Of a stretch of DNA of 64,000 nt, positions 1 to 8,174 are shown piece by piece. Both the position numbers and the translations under genes were made by a program. The notes under the pieces are model-generated. The model ran no database searches. It was not told the DNA's origin and saw nothing but the letters and a program-made list of their open reading frames with translations. Where the stretch lies: the NCBI RefSeq assembly GCF_050433225.1, contig NZ_JBNPXQ010000006.1:1-64000 (forward strand), in the 5' to 3' direction. Positions within the stretch are counted from its first letter, which is position 1; each line of letters opens with the position of its first letter. This stretch comes from Sphingomonas_D zeicaulis. GTDB taxonomy: Bacteria > Pseudomonadota > Alphaproteobacteria > Sphingomonadales > Sphingomonadaceae.

Positions 1-168
1 GGCAGACGGTGGTGACATGAGCCTCGGCACCTCCGCCCGTCCGCTTCAATCATTTCCGGCCGCATCGGCCGAGAAGCGACTTTTTCAACGACATCGGTCG
101 GAAGCGGCCGCTTGACAGGCCAACTGCCTTAGGGGCCCAATTCCAAGATTTGGAACCGGCAAAAGGGG

Positions 169-1098
169 TTAAGCGGCGGCCGAACTCTTGAGCGCATTTA
201 CGCGTTCCGTGCAAATTACGTGAACCACCTGACCCAGTTCCTCCACGCGGCTGGCGAGCCATGTCAACTGCTCTACGGTGATCCGGTAGTGCTTAGAATA
301 GCGCGCCTTCACATATGCGTCCTTCAGCTTCTCGAAAAGTGCGCGATCTGCCTTACGTTCGCGAGGCCATACCTCAACAAGGCGCCTATCAAGTCGCTCC
401 GCCTGCGTTCTCAGAAATACAAGGTTATGTACATGCGGGGTGTAGAAGGTCGAAACCAGTAAGACACAGTGGTACAGGCGTTCTGTCGCCTGATGCATCA
501 GGAAGGCTGAATCTTTTAATCGTCCCTGGTGCTCACTGAAAAGGGCGGTCTCAAGCATACCCGCGGCGGCGGGGAACCACTCCGCAAAATACTCCTCGGC
601 AAGGGCCAGCGCTTGCTCCGGCGTCTTCGGCTTCGGCTCCAGAAGATCGCTGTCTTCATACTCATACAGCGCGATGCCATCCTGTCGGACGTCCATGAAG
701 AAGTAGCGGCCGTGCGCCAGGCCGTCGTTCACCTCCTGCAGCGTGTGGACGATGAAGTTCACGGGCGTTCTGATGGTGCCTGTGATCCCATATTCGCGGA
801 TCAGCCGGTCTTCGAGCTTCGCCCAGTATTTGATATGATCGGTCAGGCGCTTGTCGTTGACGATGATCAGCAGATCATAGTCGGACTTGTATCCTTTGGC
901 GGTATGCGGTTCGTCCACCCAGCCGCCGCGCGCATAACTTCCGTAAAGGATAATCTTTTCGATCCGTCCCTTCTTCTTCCACTCATGGCGCGAGAGGGCG
1001 AAGGCATCTTCGAATTCTTCGAAGATGATCTGGACCACGCGCTGAAGCTCGCGTTGCTTATGTGCCGGCAGATGGTCGAGCTCGGATCGCATAGGCAT
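169..1098 (-). CDS. Nucleotidyltransferase (MNT)-HEPN fusion protein
   Basis: The 309-residue protein fuses two domains. The N-terminal nucleotidyltransferase domain has GSYARG (G53-S54) and a KSDYDLL acidic pair (D73, D75), the Pol-beta-like metal site. The C-terminal half resembles HEPN domains: an HQATERLYH helix, then HNLVFL, then the terminal KARYSKHYRIT element. As separate genes, MNT and HEPN proteins form toxin-antitoxin pairs in which MNT AMPylates HEPN; a single-chain fusion may regulate itself or serve defence. I see RYSKH (R-x3-H) rather than the textbook Rx4-6H RNase motif, so RNase activity is open. A paralogue lies at 10,532-11,434. ATG codons at 1098 and 1092 are both possible starts. 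Confidence 0.85.
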   Translation of the reverse strand: MPMRSELDHLPAHKQRELQRVVQIIFEEFEDAFALSRHEWKKKGRIEKIILYGSYARGGWVDEPHTAKGYKSDYDLLIIVNDKRLTDHIKYWAKLEDRLIREYGITGTIRTPVNFIVHTLQEVNDGLAHGRYFFMDVRQDGIALYEYEDSDLLEPKPKTPEQALALAEEYFAEWFPAAAGMLETALFSEHQGRLKDSAFLMHQATERLYHCVLLVSTFYTPHVHNLVFLRTQAERLDRRLVEVWPRERKADRALFEKLKDAYVKARYSKHYRITVEQLTWLASRVEELGQVVHVICTERVNALKSSAAA

Positions 1099-1335
1099 CG
1101 TTTAGCCGATCTCGATTACCCGTGCCACCTGCTGAGGTGATCTTGTATTCCTTTTGTTCGAGGCGCCGGTCGGATAGCGGATCTGGGGGCGTGATCGACG
1201 GCGCTGGCGGATTGCGCAGACCGCGGGTGGTCGGGGAGGGCGATCATCAAGGGAGCGGTAATGCAGGCAGGATCGGCCGGTCGCGATTATGTTCGCCCCA
1301 CCTGGGTCGTTCGCCGTCGTGGGCGAACCCCCGTC

Positions 1336-1638
1336 TTAAACGGCGGCGGCATCACGGATCGCGCCGACCTTCAGCGAGATCGCCCGCCATGTCGCAACGC
1401 CTGCGGCATCGTCGATCAGCGCGAGAAGCGTCACGCGCTCCGCAATGAACTGGTCGCAGTCCACGCGCTGCACCATCCTGCTCGCGACCGCCAGGATCTC
1501 CCAATCCGACAGCGGCGTGGCTGGCAAGGGTGCGAGAGGATCAAGCAGGCGGCAGGTGTCAGCGATGTTCAGGGGTGCACTCGCAAAAAGGCGGTTGGTA
1601 CCAAACCAGCCATGGCGGGAAAGATTGTGCCTTTCCAT
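1336..1638 (-). CDS. Small hypothetical protein
   Basis: A 100-residue acidic/hydrophobic protein with no domain I recognise. Amino-acid composition is ordinary rather than Arg/Pro-rich, unlike out-of-frame readings of this GC-rich DNA, and it lies on the same strand as its neighbours in the leftward small-gene cluster. The C-terminal part (ERVTLLALIDDAAGVATWRA) looks helical. No clear ribosome binding site precedes the ATG at 1638, so the start is uncertain. It could be the last small gene before the MNT-HEPN gene at 1098. Confidence 0.55.
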   Translation of the reverse strand: MERHNLSRHGWFGTNRLFASAPLNIADTCRLLDPLAPLPATPLSDWEILAVASRMVQRVDCDQFIAERVTLLALIDDAAGVATWRAISLKVGAIRDAAAV

Positions 1639-1692
1639 AAAGCGCGTTGGTCTGGGCGGCTTTTTTCCCTGATGTTTGACACCGGGCGCCGA

Positions 1693-1911
1693 TCATAGGC
1701 GTCGCGGTTCGCGATTAACGCGGCTGGCCTCCTGCGCGGCAAGATGAAACGCCTGGTCCAGCGTTTCGCGCTCGGTCGGCTTGCGCCAGCCGTCGATGTC
1801 GCGGATGAGCTCGGTGCCGCAGCGGCGGCAACGGGTCCAATAGTCCTGGTCATCGTGACGCGCGCCGCCGCGATCGGCGTCATGGCCAAATATCCTGCAT
1901 CTCAGCGACAT
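1693..1911 (-). CDS. Small zinc-ribbon-like protein
   Basis: The 72-residue protein has an N-terminal Cys/His pair (C5, with GH at 9-10) and a CRRCG knuckle after a YWTRC segment, so four or more potential metal ligands sit in the first half. This looks like a small treble-clef or zinc-ribbon protein. The second half is a charged helix. GGGG lies 8 nt before the ATG. Function unknown; it belongs to the leftward small-gene cluster of the mobile element. Confidence 0.65.
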   Translation of the reverse strand: MSLRCRIFGHDADRGGARHDDQDYWTRCRRCGTELIRDIDGWRKPTERETLDQAFHLAAQEASRVNREPRRL

Positions 1912-2146
1912 CCGGCGATCCCCATCTCCGACGAAGGTCGAGGCATAATGGGGGCGGCATATCCGTCAAATGACAAAAGGGTAATCAGTTCAACGATCTG
2001 GCAACTGGCTACCGATAGCGCGCATGGATCGCTTTCGGCGATGCTCAGGTGGCCGCGCTTCCTTTGCTGCGCCGGCTGTCTGGCCCCCTTTGCTGCTTGG
2101 GCTGGGACCGCCCGCGTGCTGGATGGCGGCACGGCCGGCGGGTCGG

Positions 2147-2449
2147 TCAGGACGCGCCCGCGCGGAAGGCTGCCAGCTTCCTGTCCGCGATCGCGATGAA
2201 TTCGTCGAGGAGCCGGTGCTGATCCTCGACGTCGCGCCGCCGCTCATCGCCTTCGGCATATTGCGCGATCGTCATCGCCATCACCCAGGTCAGCGCGCGG
2301 ACGATGAGATGCGGGCGCACGTCCATTGCAGCGCCGAGGGTTCCGCCCGGCTGCGGCTCGAAACGTTCGGCCCCGCCGGCGTTGGCCATCGCTGCATGGA
2401 AGCTCTTCTGCAGCTGATCGAAATATTGCTGGTCAGTGGGCTTCGGCAT
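2147..2449 (-). CDS. Conserved small hypothetical protein
   Basis: A 100-residue mostly helical protein starting MPKPTDQQYF. The start is well supported: AGGAG lies 6-8 nt before the ATG at 2449, whereas the longer upstream reading is Arg/Pro-rich and non-native. The central segment (PHLIVRALTWVMAMTIAQYA) is hydrophobic and could be one amphipathic or membrane helix. The start overlaps the 3' end of the preceding gene by 17 bp, suggesting translational coupling. Function not recognised. Confidence 0.65.
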   Translation of the reverse strand: MPKPTDQQYFDQLQKSFHAAMANAGGAERFEPQPGGTLGAAMDVRPHLIVRALTWVMAMTIAQYAEGDERRRDVEDQHRLLDEFIAIADRKLAAFRAGAS

Positions 2450-2717
2450 CTCGTGCTCCTGTCTGCATCGGCGTGGCCGTGCCTTTGCCGTCAATGTCGG
2501 CCAGGCAGGCCGCGATCGCCGTCCACAAGGCACCGGCATCCTGCAGGCCCGCGGCGTGCGCGGCGTCGGCCATCTCGGCCACTCGGCCTGCCGTGTGCGG
2601 GCCGTTCAATTCGCTGAGGCCGATCGCCATCGCCCGTATGTCGGCCTCGGCATAGCCGCCGGGCGCGGCAGCGTCACGGCCCCACGTGAATTCGAGCTGG
2701 GTCAGAAGCATAGCCAT
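2433..2717 (-). CDS. Small hypothetical protein of the leftward cluster
   Basis: A 94-residue alanine-rich helical protein of unknown function. GGAG lies 5 nt upstream of the ATG at 2717. It overlaps the upstream YozE-like gene by 16 bp and the downstream gene by 17 bp, so three genes form a tightly coupled block probably transcribed from the promoter near 3,080-3,130. Confidence 0.6.
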   Translation of the reverse strand: MAMLLTQLEFTWGRDAAAPGGYAEADIRAMAIGLSELNGPHTAGRVAEMADAAHAAGLQDAGALWTAIAACLADIDGKGTATPMQTGARDAEAH

Positions 2718-3076
2718 TCGATCTCCGCGGCCTCGAGCGCTTCGAACATGTCCGCCTCGGCGCCCATCGCCGACAGCCGATGCCGGGCGGCGTCCGCATC
2801 TCCGGCTTTCGGGAATGCGCGGTCCGCCTTCGCGGCCCTGGCGAGATCGCCGATCCAGTCGCTCCGGCCGTGCTGGCCGAGCAGCCAGTTTCCGAACGGC
2901 AGCGATGGCGGCGGCGCGGCGGGCGGGTTGGCGGGTGGCATCATGCGCGGCGCGCCTTCAGGGGCCGGCGTCCGCTCGATCGCCGGCGCGGCTTCGGTCA
3001 AGCCGGTGGGCGCGCCATAAACCAGCGTCCGCGGGGAGCGCGTCTCGTGTGCGAAGAGATCTGCCTTCATGGCCAT
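2702..3076 (-). CDS. YozE SAM-like domain protein
   Basis: A protein of about 124 residues. The N-terminal 60 residues are low-complexity and Pro/Ala-rich. The C-terminal half fits the YozE SAM-like pattern: F-x-x-WLL-x-Q, R-x-D-x-IGDLA, a D-x-x-FP turn, then a GA-containing helix ending in EW. YozE-like domains are small helical folds common on alphaproteobacterial plasmids and ICEs, with no defined biochemical role. The possible starts are TTG 3079, ATG 3076 and ATG 3070; I chose 3076. It is the first gene downstream of the LexA-type box at 3,111-3,125, so it may head an SOS-controlled transcript running left. Confidence 0.7.
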   Translation of the reverse strand: MAMKADLFAHETRSPRTLVYGAPTGLTEAAPAIERTPAPEGAPRMMPPANPPAAPPPSLPFGNWLLGQHGRSDWIGDLARAAKADRAFPKAGDADAARHRLSAMGAEADMFEALEAAEIEWLCF

Positions 3077-3110
3077 CAACCCTGCCGACTCGTGAACATG
3101 GTGCGAGTAT

Positions 3111-3125
3111 GTTCGCTATTTGTTC
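3111..3125. promoter_or_regulatory. Putative LexA (SOS) box
   Basis: The sequence GTTCGCTATTTGTTC matches the alphaproteobacterial LexA consensus GTTC-N7-GTTC exactly. It lies about 35 bp upstream of the ATG of the leftward YozE-like gene, a normal distance for an operator overlapping a promoter. A second perfect match lies at 11,998-12,012 in the same element. The eight fixed bases could occur by chance in 64 kb, but two matches in front of divergent or leading genes of an element carrying SRAP genes is suggestive. Confidence 0.6.
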
Positions 3126-3209
3126 CTGCGTCGAGTCCGCGCTGGCGTGGCATCGCCATCGTCGATCGGCGGCGGTGGTATCGCGGGTGCGCTAGGGTTG
3201 AGGCTGAGG

Positions 3210-3431
3210 TCAGTGCGGTCGCGGGCGAATTTCACTGAGTGCACGGTCGACGCCCTTCCACATCGCATGCATCTCAGGCACGCCGCCCGCCGTCGCCTTG
3301 AGCAAGGCCTGCATATAGGGCTCTGGCTCGGCGATCTCGTCGATCAGCTTCAAGGCCAGCCTGTGGGCGTCTGCCTTCGAGATCACCGTGTCCGGATCGA
3401 GGCCACGGTAGACGAACGGCTCATCGGTCAT
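3210..3431 (-). CDS. Small hypothetical protein
   Basis: A 73-residue acidic protein beginning MTDEPFVYRGLDPDTVISKADAH. The mRNA reads AAAGGAG, then two consecutive ATGs; the second (3431) has the better 6-nt spacing, and 3434 is the alternative. No domain recognised. It lies upstream of the LexA box and in the same direction as the small-gene cluster, but the 130 bp gap suggests a separate transcript. Confidence 0.6.
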   Translation of the reverse strand: MTDEPFVYRGLDPDTVISKADAHRLALKLIDEIAEPEPYMQALLKATAGGVPEMHAMWKGVDRALSEIRPRPH

Positions 3432-4007
3432 CATCGGCTCCTTTGCCGGCCCCGCGCGGTTTTGCATGCGTGTGTCCGCCGCCGGGACGCGATTGCTGCG
3501 CTTCGGCCAGTGCTCCGGATCTATGCCAGAAGCCAGCGCGGCGGCTCAAGAAAATTTACAGTTTGGGCGATGGCGCGTTTTTCCGCAGTGGCGATCGTCG
3601 TCGGGCCGGGTGCGCGGTTGCGATGACGAAATCTTTAAGGGGACAACCGCCGCCCGCCTGCGGCGCCGCGCTCTATGCTCCGGCAAGCCTGCGCACCGAG
3701 CCCCTGGCGGGTCTCGGCCAGAGGTGACGATCGCTGGCGGATGAACCGGCTTTGCCGGTTGCGATGGCGCGGCTTTGCCGCGGCGTTTTCTGATGGCCTT
3801 TCCCGTCTGGCGGGTGCGGGCGTCGCTCCCTACTAGGCCCGCCACGGCGGCCCGCAAGCCTTGCGGCTGCTCCACTGCGTTGCGCCCCGGCGGCTGACGC
3901 CTTGGGTGCGGGCCCCCGCTGGAGGCGGGCCTTTCCGGTCACTCTTCGCCGCCCACCCCCGCTTCCGGGGAAGGCCTGTTGGTGAGGGCAGCAGAGGAGG
4001 TCAGGAC
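3432..4007. other. Gene-free leader region with twin hairpins
   Basis: No convincing gene here. Two back-to-back hairpins share the core GGC-TTT-GCC: 3,744-3,760 (7 bp arms, TTT loop) and 3,768-3,782 (6 bp arms, TTT loop, followed by GCGTTTTC). They may act as a weak terminator for upstream transcription or as structure in the ardC leader. The ardC ribosome binding site GAGGAGG lies at 3,994-4,000. Confidence 0.4.
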
Positions 4008-4988
4008 ATGATCAGGAATTCCCGCCGTCATACCCGCGATCAGGTCGGCAAGGCACAGGGTGAGCCCTCGCGCATCAGTCTTTATGACGAGGTGACCGCG
4101 AAGATCGTCGGCGAACTGGAGGCAGGGCGCTTCCCTTGGGCGCAGCCATGGGGGAAGGCTGGCGCTGCGGCCCCGGGGCTGCCGCGCAACGCGCTGACCG
4201 GGCGCTGCTACAGTGGCGTCAACGTGTTGCTGCTGTGGGGTGCCGCCATTGAGCATGGCCACCCGTCGCAAGGCTGGCTGACTTTCCGGCAGGCACAGGA
4301 GGCGGGCGGGTCCGTCCGCAAGGGCGAGCGCGGCGTGACCGTCGTCTATGCCGATCGCTTCATCCCCAAAGGCGAGGTCGAGCGGGCGGCGCGCGCGGAT
4401 GAGGATGCCCGCGCGGTGCCGTTCCTCAAGCGTTTCACCGTCTTCAACGTGGCGCAATGCGAGGGGCTGAGGCCGGGGCTGGCGCCGGATCCGGTGCCGC
4501 TGCCGGAACGCGAGATCGTGCCGGTTGCCGAGGCGCTGATTGCGGCATCGGGCGCGGATTTCCGGATCGGTGGCGACAAGGCATTCTATGTGCCGTCCGC
4601 CGATTTCGTGCAGGTGCCGCCGCAGCCGGCTTTCTTCGAACAGATCAACTATTACCGCACCTGCCTCCACGAACTGACCCACTGGACGGGCCATGGCTCG
4701 CGGCTCGCGCGCGACTTTTCGGGCGGGTTCGGCAGCAAGCTCTATGCCCGCGAGGAACTGATCGCGGAGATGGGTTCCGCCTTCCTGTGCGCCGCGCTCG
4801 GCATCGTCCCCACCGTCCGCCATGCCGATTATCTCGCCTGCTGGCTCGAGGTGCTGCGCGAGGACAATCGTGCGATCTTTCGTGCCGCCAGCGCCGCCAG
4901 CAAGGCCGCCGATTTCCTGCTTGGCCGCCATGCCGATGCCAATGCCGCTGTCGATGACGCGGCGGGCGAGGGGAGGGCGGCGGCATGA
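4008..4988 (+). CDS. ardC: ArdC-like antirestriction protein (zincin domain)
   Basis: A 326-residue protein with the two-part ArdC layout. The N-terminal ssDNA-binding region begins near SLYDEVTAKIVGELEAG with the FPWAQPW motif. The C-terminal metallopeptidase domain has HELTHWTGH (H221, E222, H225) and the downstream ARDF...YAREELIAEMG segment. ArdC proteins protect incoming single-stranded DNA from restriction during conjugation. The start is the ATG at 4008, 7 nt after AGGAGG; the longer upstream reading is Pro/Arg-rich and rejected. The stop overlaps the DUF2958 gene by 4 bp, so the two are coupled. Confidence 0.9.
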   Translation: MIRNSRRHTRDQVGKAQGEPSRISLYDEVTAKIVGELEAGRFPWAQPWGKAGAAAPGLPRNALTGRCYSGVNVLLLWGAAIEHGHPSQGWLTFRQAQEAGGSVRKGERGVTVVYADRFIPKGEVERAARADEDARAVPFLKRFTVFNVAQCEGLRPGLAPDPVPLPEREIVPVAEALIAASGADFRIGGDKAFYVPSADFVQVPPQPAFFEQINYYRTCLHELTHWTGHGSRLARDFSGGFGSKLYAREELIAEMGSAFLCAALGIVPTVRHADYLACWLEVLREDNRAIFRAASAASKAADFLLGRHADANAAVDDAAGEGRAAA

Positions 4989-5386
4989 TCATCCTGCCCC
5001 CCGCGATCCGCGACGCGCTGCGCGCCAATGACGGGCTTCGCCTTGCCGCCATGGCACGCGGGCTGAGCGAACCCGACCCGGTGCCGATACTCAGGCTGTT
5101 CAATCCGCTTGGGGCCGCGACATGGCTCGCCACCGAACTGGCGCTGGATGGCGACACCCTGTTCGGGCTTGCCGATCTCGGCTTCGGCTGCCCGGAACTC
5201 GGTTCTTTCAGCCTGCGCGAAATCCTTGGCCTACGGCTGCCGTTCGGGCTCGGCATCGAGCGCGATATAGCCTTTTCCACCGACCACCCCTTGTCGGACT
5301 GGGCGGATGCCGCCCGCCGCGCGGGCTCGATCCTCGACGCGGCACGCCTGCTGTCTGCGCCGCGGTTTCCGCGTTCGCGCGGATGA
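4985..5386 (+). CDS. DUF2958 domain protein
   Basis: A 133-residue protein carrying the DUF2958 signature: P-x-P-ILRLFNPLGAATWLATEL, a DGDTLFGLADLGFGCPELG core and FGLGIERD near the end. The family is carried on plasmids and ICEs beside ArdC and ParB-like genes and has no established activity. It starts with an ATGA overlap with ardC. Confidence 0.88.
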   Translation: MIILPPAIRDALRANDGLRLAAMARGLSEPDPVPILRLFNPLGAATWLATELALDGDTLFGLADLGFGCPELGSFSLREILGLRLPFGLGIERDIAFSTDHPLSDWADAARRAGSILDAARLLSAPRFPRSRG

Positions 5387-5389
5387 TCC

Positions 5390-5455
5390 GGGCGGCCGGT
5401 TGGCCGCCCATTCCCAAGCGCCGCGCATCGGTTCTTTCGCAGGGATGCGCGGCGC
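5390..5455. repeat. Tandem inverted repeats before the ParB-like gene
   Basis: Two perfect hairpins sit between the DUF2958 stop and the ParB-like start. The first is 5,390-5,409 with 8 bp arms and loop GGTT. The second is 5,418-5,455 with 12 bp arms and a 14 nt loop. The second ends just before the AAGGAG ribosome binding site at 5,464-5,469. They could terminate or attenuate transcription, or be a binding site for a partition protein. No long T-run follows, so a simple intrinsic terminator is not clear. Confidence 0.55.
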
Positions 5456-5477
5456 CTTTCCCCAAGGAGACGTAACG

Positions 5478-7235
5478 ATGAAACTCGACCATATCCCGCT
5501 TGCCAGCCTGACCGACTCCCGCGCCAACATGCGCGCGGCGCGCAAGGCGCCCGACATCGCCAACCTGCTGCCCTCGGTCGCGCGGCGCGGCATATTGACC
5601 ACCCTGCTCGTGCGGCCCGGCGAGGCGCCCGGTCTGTTCGAGGTGGTCGCCGGACGCCGCCGGCTGTTCGCCGCGCGCGCCGTCGCCGAGGAACGCGGCG
5701 CCTTCCCGCCGCTGCCCTGCGCGATCCTCGACGAGACCGACGATGTCGATGCGGTCGAGGCATCGATGATCGAGAATCTCGCGCGCAGCGATGCCGACGA
5801 GGTGACCTGCTGGACCGCCTTCGCGCGGCTCGTGCGCGGCGGCCGGACGGTGGAAGACATCGCCGCGATCTTCGGGATGGGCGAACCGCAAGTCCGCCGC
5901 ATCCTCGCGCTCGGCAATCTGCTGCCGCGCATCCGCTCGCTCTACCAGCGCGAGGCAATCGATGCCGCGACCATCCGCCACCTGACCCTCGCCAGCAGGC
6001 CGCGCCAGCGCGAATGGCTGGCACTCTACGATGATCCCGACCAGTCCTGCCCGACCGGCAACCGGGTCAAGGCATGGCTGTTCGGTGGACCGGCGATCGC
6101 CGCGCGCCATGCCCTGTTCGACCCTGCCGAGGCCGGTTGCGAGACCGTCGCCGACCTGTTCGGCGAGGATCGCTATTTCACCGACGCGGATCGCTTCTGG
6201 CAGGCGCAGAACGCCACGATCGAGGCGCGTCGCTCGGCCTATCTGGAGGCGGGCTGGCAGGATGTCGTCATCGTCCCGCCGGGCGACTGGTTCCAGCATT
6301 GGGAGCACCAGAAGATGCCCAAGCGCAAGGGCGGGCGGGTCTATATCGATGTCGGGCAGGACGGCGCGGTGGTGTTCCACGAGGGTTATCTCACCCGCCG
6401 CGAGGCGGCGCGGCGGGAGGCCGGAGAGGCGCCGGAACCGGCGGAGCAAGTCCGTCGTCCCGAAGTCACCGCCACCCTCGACACCTATATCGACCTCCAC
6501 CGCCACGCCGCCGTGCGTGCCGAACTGACCGACCATCCGCGCGTCGCCCTGTGCCTGATGGTGGCGCATGCGATCGCCGGATCGCACCTCTGGCGGGTCG
6601 CGGTCGAGCCGCAGACGGCCCGCAACGATGCGGTCGCGGCGAGCCTCGCCGCCTGCCCGGCGGAGGCGCGCTTTGCCGAGCGCCGGCAGGCTGGGGGCCA
6701 GCTGCTCGGGCTGGACGCCGACCATGACCGGTTGACCGGCGGCGTCGCATCGGACGATCTCGCGACCCTCTTCGAACGGCTGCTTGGCCTGCCCGATCGC
6801 GCGATCCTCGACCTGATCGCGGTGGTGATGGGCGAGACGCTGGCGAGCGGCAGCGTCGCAGTCGGTGCCGTCGGGCTGCATCTCGGCATCGACATGACCG
6901 ACTGGTGGCAGGGCGATGCGGCCTTGCCGGGCCTCGTTCGTGACCGCGCGGTGCTGCTCGCACTACTCGGTGAATTGGCCGGTGATGGCGTGGCATCGGC
7001 GCATGCCGACGCCAAGACGGCCGTGCTGCGGCAGCTGATCGCGGATCATCTGGCCGGCACCGGCGGGCGTCCAAAGGTCGAGGGCTGGGTGCCGCGCTGG
7101 CTGCGTTTTCCGGCGGGCGCTTATACCGATCGCGGTGGTGTGAACGCGGTGGCGCGGCATACCGTGGCGCGATCGGAGGGAGGTGATCCGGTCGACGATT
7201 TGGAGATGCCGGACGACCAGCGGCTGGCGGCGTGA
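5478..7235 (+). CDS. ParB/RepB/Spo0J-family protein of mobile elements
   Basis: A 585-residue protein. The N-terminal 110 residues form a ParB/sulfiredoxin-type domain with GRRRLFAARAVAEERG and an EASMIENLAR segment. A helix-turn-helix follows (VEDIAAIFGMGEPQVRRILALG). The long C-terminal part is not recognised. This size class is typical of ParB-like proteins on alphaproteobacterial plasmids and ICEs, longer than chromosomal ParB (about 300 residues). Likely roles are DNA binding in maintenance or gene control. No parA lies beside it, so classic partition is unproven. The ATG at 5478 follows AAGGAG by 8 nt; the upstream extension is non-native. Confidence 0.85.
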   Translation: MKLDHIPLASLTDSRANMRAARKAPDIANLLPSVARRGILTTLLVRPGEAPGLFEVVAGRRRLFAARAVAEERGAFPPLPCAILDETDDVDAVEASMIENLARSDADEVTCWTAFARLVRGGRTVEDIAAIFGMGEPQVRRILALGNLLPRIRSLYQREAIDAATIRHLTLASRPRQREWLALYDDPDQSCPTGNRVKAWLFGGPAIAARHALFDPAEAGCETVADLFGEDRYFTDADRFWQAQNATIEARRSAYLEAGWQDVVIVPPGDWFQHWEHQKMPKRKGGRVYIDVGQDGAVVFHEGYLTRREAARREAGEAPEPAEQVRRPEVTATLDTYIDLHRHAAVRAELTDHPRVALCLMVAHAIAGSHLWRVAVEPQTARNDAVAASLAACPAEARFAERRQAGGQLLGLDADHDRLTGGVASDDLATLFERLLGLPDRAILDLIAVVMGETLASGSVAVGAVGLHLGIDMTDWWQGDAALPGLVRDRAVLLALLGELAGDGVASAHADAKTAVLRQLIADHLAGTGGRPKVEGWVPRWLRFPAGAYTDRGGVNAVARHTVARSEGGDPVDDLEMPDDQRLAA

Positions 7236-7351
7236 TCCACCCGGCGGGCGTCGCAGTGGCGGCGCCCGCCTTATGGCGGGTGGGTTCGTTACGGTGCGTT
7301 TGGGCAGTGCGGCGAGGGGGGATGACGCACGACTGGGACCGGAAAATCGCG

Positions 7352-7394
7352 GCCGCCCTCCGCCGCATGCCGTGGGCATGCGGCGGAGGGCGGC
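7352..7394. repeat. Near-perfect hairpin, 20 bp arms
   Basis: Arms 7,352-7,371 and 7,375-7,394 are exact reverse complements around a GTG loop. This is the longest perfect stem found in the window. It has a GCATGCC core next to the loop. It is not followed by a T-run, so a terminator function is unlikely. A regulatory RNA, a cruciform or a recognition site is possible. Confidence 0.75.
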
Positions 7395-7415
7395 ACGGGC
7401 CGTTCCGACCCGTCA

Positions 7416-7438
7416 TCGCCATGCCGACGGCATGGCGA
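7416..7438. repeat. Second hairpin with 10 bp arms
   Basis: Arms 7,416-7,425 and 7,429-7,438 are exact reverse complements with loop GAC. The stem top (CATGCC/GGCATG) repeats the core of the larger hairpin 22 bp upstream, suggesting a family of related sites. Flanking CCCGT and ACGGG could extend the stem past an internal loop. Confidence 0.65.
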
Positions 7439-8174
7439 ACGGGATGCAGCGGCGGCAATTGCGGCGGTCAATGATGCGCTGGCGCATTGCCAGCCGTCGC
7501 CGATGGACCGTCTCGCCAGCGCTGCGAAAGGTGTCGTGCGCGATCGCTGCCTGTGTCCACGATGTGAAGGCTGCCGCCCGCGCTGATCGGCGCGAGTGGC
7601 AGGGGCCTGGACCGGCTGGAACAGACCATCACGGAGGGCGTGATGGGCGTCCTGCCGCTCGCGTCGCGAATGGCTGAGATGGCCGCGCCATCCCACCGGC
7701 CGCGCGACGTTCGACGGCAGACGCGCACCTCGATCCACATCGATGCGCATCCACGCCGCCGCCAAGTTCGATAACATTGGCGCGTCCAGCGGTCGCGCGT
7801 GCCGCGTGGTCGCCTCGACGGTTGGCTCGCGCTTCGCGCGCCGGGCGAGAGGGTCTCGGCCTGCCGGCGAGGCCGCTTTTTCTGGCGGGTGACGCAACCG
7901 AGTGGACTGTGCCGCCTCCGGTGTGGCGCACGCCCTGTCCGGAGCTGAAGGGCCAGGACCTGGACCGGTCGCACCCCCATGAAACCATCGCCCCTGCAGC
8001 TATTTCCCCGCCCGGCCGGTGCCGGGCTCCTCGCGGTCGCTGCGCTGCAAATAGCCGCCGGGCGCTGGTCCTCCACTGTCGTTGCGGCCTGCGGTTCATG
8101 GGGGTGCTCGAACCGGTCCGACGGTCGGCCCATCGCCCGGAACAGGTTCGGGCGAGCACCCAAGGAGAAGTCAC

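Larger units (their letters stand above)
7236..8174. other. Long gene-free region with strong hairpins
   Basis: No credible gene in about 940 bp; open frames here are Arg/Pro-rich and lack ribosome binding sites. The stretch holds two strong inverted repeats (7,352-7,394 and 7,416-7,438). Its size and structure fit a cis-acting site such as oriT, an origin-like locus or a structured RNA, but nothing identifies it. The DUF736 ribosome binding site AAGGAGA lies at its end. Confidence 0.4.

Noticed and set aside
1010..1100. MNT-HEPN gene as part of a two-gene toxin-antitoxin pair
   Set aside because: Both domains are in one reading frame and no small partner gene overlaps either end.
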